Shown here piece after piece: positions 60,727 through 64,000 of a stretch of 64,000 bases of DNA. Numbering within the stretch: the first letter of the stretch is position 1; every line of letters starts with the position of its first letter. Origin of the DNA: Bifidobacterium psychraerophilum (lineage in GTDB: Bacteria > Actinomycetota > Actinomycetes > Actinomycetales > Bifidobacteriaceae); NCBI RefSeq assembly GCF_000741705.1, contig NZ_JGZI01000009.1:558001-622000 (forward strand). The letters run 5' to 3'. The notes below the pieces were generated by a model that worked only from the letters and a program-made list of their open reading frames with translations, made no database searches and was not told the DNA's origin. A program made the translations under genes and the position numbers.

Positions 60727-61098
60727 TTGCCTACGATTGAACAGCTCGTCCGCAAGGGACGTTCCGCCAAGCCTCGCAAGTCGAAGACTTTGGCGCTGAA
60801 GGGCAGCCCGCTGCGTCGCGGCGTGTGCACCCGTGTTTACACCACAACCCCGAAGAAGCCGAACTCGGCATTGCGTAAGGTCGCCCGTGTGCGCCTGAGC
60901 TCGGGCGTTGAAGTCACCGCCTACATCCCCGGCGAAGGACACAACCTGCAGGAGCACTCCATCGTGCTCGTGCGCGGTGGTCGTGTCAAGGATCTTCCTG
61001 GTGTCCGCTACCACATCGTCCGTGGTGCACTGGATACCCAGGGAGTTAAGGATCGCAAGCAGGGACGTTCCCTGTACGGAGCAAAGAAGGCGAAGTAA
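60727..61098 (+). CDS. rpsL: Ribosomal protein S12
   Basis: Decoding-centre protein of the small subunit, 123 residues, standard length. The start is a TTG at 60727 with GGAGAG seven bases upstream; no ATG lies nearby. The residues that govern streptomycin response are wild-type: Lys43 in [12 protein letters not shown] and Lys88 in VKDLPGVRY. It is the first gene of rpsL-rpsG-fusA-tuf. Only three bases separate it from rpsG. Confidence 0.97.
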   Translation: MPTIEQLVRKGRSAKPRKSKTLALKGSPLRRGVCTRVYTTTPKKPNSALRKVARVRLSSGVEVTAYIPGEGHNLQEHSIVLVRGGRVKDLPGVRYHIVRGALDTQGVKDRKQGRSLYGAKKAK

Positions 61099-61101
61099 GA
61101 C

Positions 61102-61572
61102 ATGTCACGCAAAGGACCCGCAAAGAAGCACCAGCTCCTGCCCGATCCAATCTACGGTTCGACGGTAGTGGCGCAGCTCATTAACAAGATTCTGCTCGAC
61201 GGCAAGAAGTCGATCGCTGAGGACATCGTGTACACGGCGCTCGATCAGGTGAAGGAAAAGACCGAGCAAGAGCCGGTCGCCGTACTCAAGCGCGCTCTGG
61301 ACAACATCCGTCCAAGCCTCGAAGTGCGTTCACGCCGAGTCGGCGGAGCGACCTACCAGGTCCCCGTCGAGGTCAAGCCGGTGCGCGCCAACACGCTTTC
61401 GCTGCGTTGGCTCACCGATTTCAGCCGTGCACGTCGTGAGAAGACCATGGCGGAACGTCTGGCCAACGAGATCCTCGATGCCTCCAATGGTTTGGGAGCT
61501 TCAGTGAAACGTCGTGAGGATACGCATAAGATGGCTGAGGCCAACAAGGCCTTCGCACATTATCGCTGGTAA
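61102..61572 (+). CDS. rpsG: Ribosomal protein S7
   Basis: 156 residues, the normal size, binding the 3' major domain of 16S rRNA. It begins [20 protein letters not shown] and has the conserved [19 protein letters not shown] and a C-terminal [14 protein letters not shown]. In many bacteria S7 controls translation of its operon; I did not identify the mRNA site here. fusA follows 29 bases later. Confidence 0.98.
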   Translation: MSRKGPAKKHQLLPDPIYGSTVVAQLINKILLDGKKSIAEDIVYTALDQVKEKTEQEPVAVLKRALDNIRPSLEVRSRRVGGATYQVPVEVKPVRANTLSLRWLTDFSRARREKTMAERLANEILDASNGLGASVKRREDTHKMAEANKAFAHYRW

Positions 61573-61601
61573 TAGCAGAGAATAAAGAGCTAAGGACAAC
61601 C

Positions 61602-63728
61602 ATGGCACAAGACGTGCTCACTGACCTCACCAAGGTCCGTAACATCGGCATCATGGCCCACATTGATGCCGGCAAAACAACAACGACCGAGCGAATCCTG
61701 TATTACACCGGCGTCAACTACAAAATCGGCGAGGTGCATGATGGCGCCGCGACGATGGACTGGATGGCACAGGAGCAGGAGCGAGGCATCACCATCACCT
61801 CGGCTGCCACCACGTGCTTCTGGAACCGCCAGACCCACGACACCAAGGACAAGTACCAGATCAACATCATCGACACCCCAGGGCACGTCGACTTCACCGC
61901 TGAGGTGGAGCGCTCCCTGCGCGTGCTCGATGGCGCCGTTGCCGTGTTCGACGGCAAGGAGGGCGTTGAGCCCCAGTCGGAAACCGTGTGGCGTCAGGCC
62001 GACAAGTACGGCGTCCCACGCATCTGCTTCATCAACAAGATGGATAAGCTGGGTGCCAACTTCTACTATTCGGTGGACACCATCAAGGAGAAGCTTGGAG
62101 CCAAGCCGATCGTGATGCAGCTGCCGATCGGTGCCGAGAACGAATTCCACGGTGTGGTCGATCTGGTCCGTATGGTTGCTTACTACTGGGAGGATGGTGC
62201 CGATCTCGGTGCCAAGTACCAGACCATCGACATTCCCGAGGATCTCAAGGAGAAGGCCGAGCAGTATCGTTCAGAGCTGCTCGATGCGGTCGCCGAATCC
62301 GACGACGCGCTTCTCGAGAAGTACCTCGGTGGTGAAGAGATCAGCGAGGACGAGATCCGTGGAGCGATTCGCAAGCTCACAGTGAGCAAGGAAGCCTACC
62401 CGGTCTTCTGTGGATCGGCATTCAAGGATAAGGGTGTTCAGCCGATGCTGGATGCCGTTGTCGACTACCTGCCGTCCCCCGAGGATGTTCCCGCCATCGA
62501 CGGGTACAAGCCCGGTGACGAAAGCGTCGAGATCGAGCGTCATCCTGATACCAGCGAGCCTTTCTCGGCTCTGGCCTTCAAGATCGCAACCCACCCCTTC
62601 TATGGCAAGCTCATCTATGTGCGTGTCTACTCCGGCCAGGTCAAGCAGGGCGACAACGTCCTCGACTCGACCAAGGGCAAGAAGGAGCGCATCGGCAAGC
62701 TCTTCCAGATGCATTCCAACAAGGAGAACCCTGTTGATGCCGCCATCGCTGGCAATATCTATGCCTTCGTGGGTCTGAAGAACGTCACCACCGGCGACAC
62801 CCTGTGCGACGAGAAGGAGCCCGTGGTCCTCGAATCCATGAGCTTCCCGGCTCCCGTCATCGAGGTCGCGGTCGAGCCGAAGACCAAGGCCGATCAGGAG
62901 AAGATGGGCATCGCTCTTCAGAAGCTTTCCGAAGAGGATCCGACCTTCCAGGTCAAGACCGACGAAGAGTCCGGTCAGACCCTGATCTCCGGCATGGGCG
63001 AGCTCCAGCTCGACATCCTCGTCGACCGTATGCGTCGCGAGTTCAATGTCGAGTGCAACGTGGGCAAGCCGCAGGTCGCTTACCGCGAGACCATCCGCAA
63101 GGCCGTGATGAACCAGGAGTACACGCACAAGAAGCAGACCGGCGGTTCAGGCCAGTTCGCAAAGGTGCTGATGAACTTCGAGCCTCTCGATACCACCGAA
63201 GGCGAAACCTACGAGTTCGAGAACAAGGTCACCGGCGGACACATCACGAAGGAATTCATTCCTTCCATCGATGCTGGCGTCAAGGAGGCCCTGGAATCGG
63301 GTATCCTCGCAGGATTCCCCGTGGTCGGCGTCAAGGCGACCGTTACCGATGGTCAGACACACGATGTCGATTCTTCGGAAATGGCCTTCAAGATCGCCGG
63401 ATCCATGTGCTTCAAGGAAGCCTCGCATAAGGCTCACCCGGTGATCCTCGAGCCGATCATGGCTGTCGAGGTCCGTACCCCTGAAGAGTACATGGGCGAT
63501 GTGATGGGTGATCTCAACTCACGTCGCGGCAGCATCCAGTCGATGACCGATGCCACAGGCGTCAAGGTCATCGATGCCAAGGTGCCGCTTTCCGAAATGT
63601 TTGGTTACATCGGCGATCTGCGTTCCAAGACGCAGGGACGCGCGATGTTCACCATGCAGATGGACTCGTATGCAGAGGTCCCCAAGGCGGTCTCCGAGGA
63701 GATCATCAAGGCTCAACGCGGCGAGTAG
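61602..63728 (+). CDS. fusA: Elongation factor G
   Basis: GTPase that moves tRNAs and mRNA through the ribosome, 708 residues. G1 is AHIDAGKTT (19-27), the switch II motif is DTPGHVDF, and G4 is NKMD. Domains II to V follow, with [18 protein letters not shown] in domain IV. AAGGA precedes the ATG. It is a single standard copy in its usual place between rpsG and tuf. Confidence 0.98.
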   Translation: MAQDVLTDLTKVRNIGIMAHIDAGKTTTTERILYYTGVNYKIGEVHDGAATMDWMAQEQERGITITSAATTCFWNRQTHDTKDKYQINIIDTPGHVDFTAEVERSLRVLDGAVAVFDGKEGVEPQSETVWRQADKYGVPRICFINKMDKLGANFYYSVDTIKEKLGAKPIVMQLPIGAENEFHGVVDLVRMVAYYWEDGADLGAKYQTIDIPEDLKEKAEQYRSELLDAVAESDDALLEKYLGGEEISEDEIRGAIRKLTVSKEAYPVFCGSAFKDKGVQPMLDAVVDYLPSPEDVPAIDGYKPGDESVEIERHPDTSEPFSALAFKIATHPFYGKLIYVRVYSGQVKQGDNVLDSTKGKKERIGKLFQMHSNKENPVDAAIAGNIYAFVGLKNVTTGDTLCDEKEPVVLESMSFPAPVIEVAVEPKTKADQEKMGIALQKLSEEDPTFQVKTDEESGQTLISGMGELQLDILVDRMRREFNVECNVGKPQVAYRETIRKAVMNQEYTHKKQTGGSGQFAKVLMNFEPLDTTEGETYEFENKVTGGHITKEFIPSIDAGVKEALESGILAGFPVVGVKATVTDGQTHDVDSSEMAFKIAGSMCFKEASHKAHPVILEPIMAVEVRTPEEYMGDVMGDLNSRRGSIQSMTDATGVKVIDAKVPLSEMFGYIGDLRSKTQGRAMFTMQMDSYAEVPKAVSEEIIKAQRGE

Positions 63729-63732
63729 CCAG

Positions 63733-63816
63733 TCGGGGTGATGAACCCCGATCTCGCCACTGCGCAGCGTGCCGTCTGTCCCCAGTCAGCAGTAGACTTT
63801 TTGACTGCTGACTGGG
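63733..63816 (+). terminator. Two hairpins between fusA and tuf
   Basis: TCGGGGT and ACCCCGA (63733-63751) form a hairpin five bases after the fusA stop. CCCAGTCAGCAGT and ACTGCTGACTGGG (63781-63816) form a perfect 13-bp stem whose loop contains TTTTT. They may end or weaken read-through so that tuf is driven mainly by its own promoter in the following 100 bases. Confidence 0.6.
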
Positions 63817-63924
63817 CGGAGGGCGGCAAGTGGCGAACAACCCAAATACCCAGTAATATGTAGCGAGTGCCTTGTGCGATGGTTTCGCACAGACAAACTA
63901 CGAGATGTCCAGGAGGACAAACAC

Positions 63925-64000
63925 ATGGCAAAGGAAAAGTACGAACGTACTAAGCCGCACGTTAACATCGGTACCATTGGCCACGTCGATCACGGCAAGA
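63925..64000 (+). CDS. tuf: Elongation factor Tu (5' end only)
   Basis: The window ends 76 bases into the gene. The ATG follows AGGAGGA at 63911-63917. The visible protein begins [20 protein letters not shown] and runs into the GTP-binding loop (GHVDHGK), exact for bacterial EF-Tu. It delivers aminoacyl-tRNA to the ribosome. Confidence 0.97.

Overview
The window is high-GC, densely packed DNA from an actinobacterium, most likely a Bifidobacterium or close relative. The basis is the rpsL-rpsG-fusA-tuf order, a single-polypeptide PurL with its own glutaminase domain, PurT in place of PurN in the purine cluster, LAXTG-type cell-wall sorting signals, many lipoproteins and no visible respiratory genes. 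The species was not determined. No CRISPR array, rRNA gene, intact prophage or intact insertion sequence was seen.

Layout. 1-4505: the tail of an unknown gene, then a carbohydrate ABC importer (lipoprotein plus two permeases) and its LacI-type regulator. 4489-8075 (minus): a CydDC-like heterodimeric exporter-fold ABC transporter. 8076-8684: a gene-free divergent control region with several perfect inverted repeats. 8685-18511: six consecutive plus-strand genes that look like a complete heme-acquisition locus: sortase-anchored HtaA-like protein, HmuT lipoprotein, HmuU permease, HmuV ATPase, a membrane protein with a long cytoplasmic tail, and a second HtaA-like protein with two binding domains. 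18536-20697: a MarR regulator divergent from an MFS drug exporter.

20782-30837 (minus): de novo purine synthesis in the order purT, purC, purL, purF, purM, purD. Together they cover PRPP to AIR plus the SAICAR step; purE, purK, purB and purH are elsewhere. 31105-34811: aminotransferase, threonine-aldolase-like enzyme and a GH13 glycosidase. 35145: tRNA-His, followed by a 3 kb accessory patch to about 37.9 kb (truncated fragment, HxlR regulator with reductase, MepB-like protein, zinc-ribbon mini-protein).

38242-48629: surface and housekeeping genes: a DUF3761-like lipoprotein, a K+ channel, a sortase-anchored serine hydrolase, an SDR, a GNAT, a histone-like Lys/Ala/Ser/Thr protein, a TMEM175-like channel, a glycosyltransferase, a ketopantoate-reductase-family enzyme and an L-2-hydroxyisocaproate-dehydrogenase-like enzyme. 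48772-51459: a methionine-type ABC importer (metQ-metN-metI). 51791-60492: a DNA glycosylase, an AlbA_2/ATPase-fold regulator, a BrkB membrane protein, a DUF488 protein and a run of oxidoreductases with ArsR-, HxlR- and MerR-type regulators. 60727-end: the str operon, cut inside tuf.

The most notable system is the heme locus. Its parts suggest a relay from a cell-wall Htaa protein to a membrane-anchored double-Htaa protein, then to HmuT and HmuUV. A CydDC-like pair is transcribed divergently from the same control region. The Htaa-like domains appear to lack the His usually found in this family and carry a Tyr-rich motif at that place.
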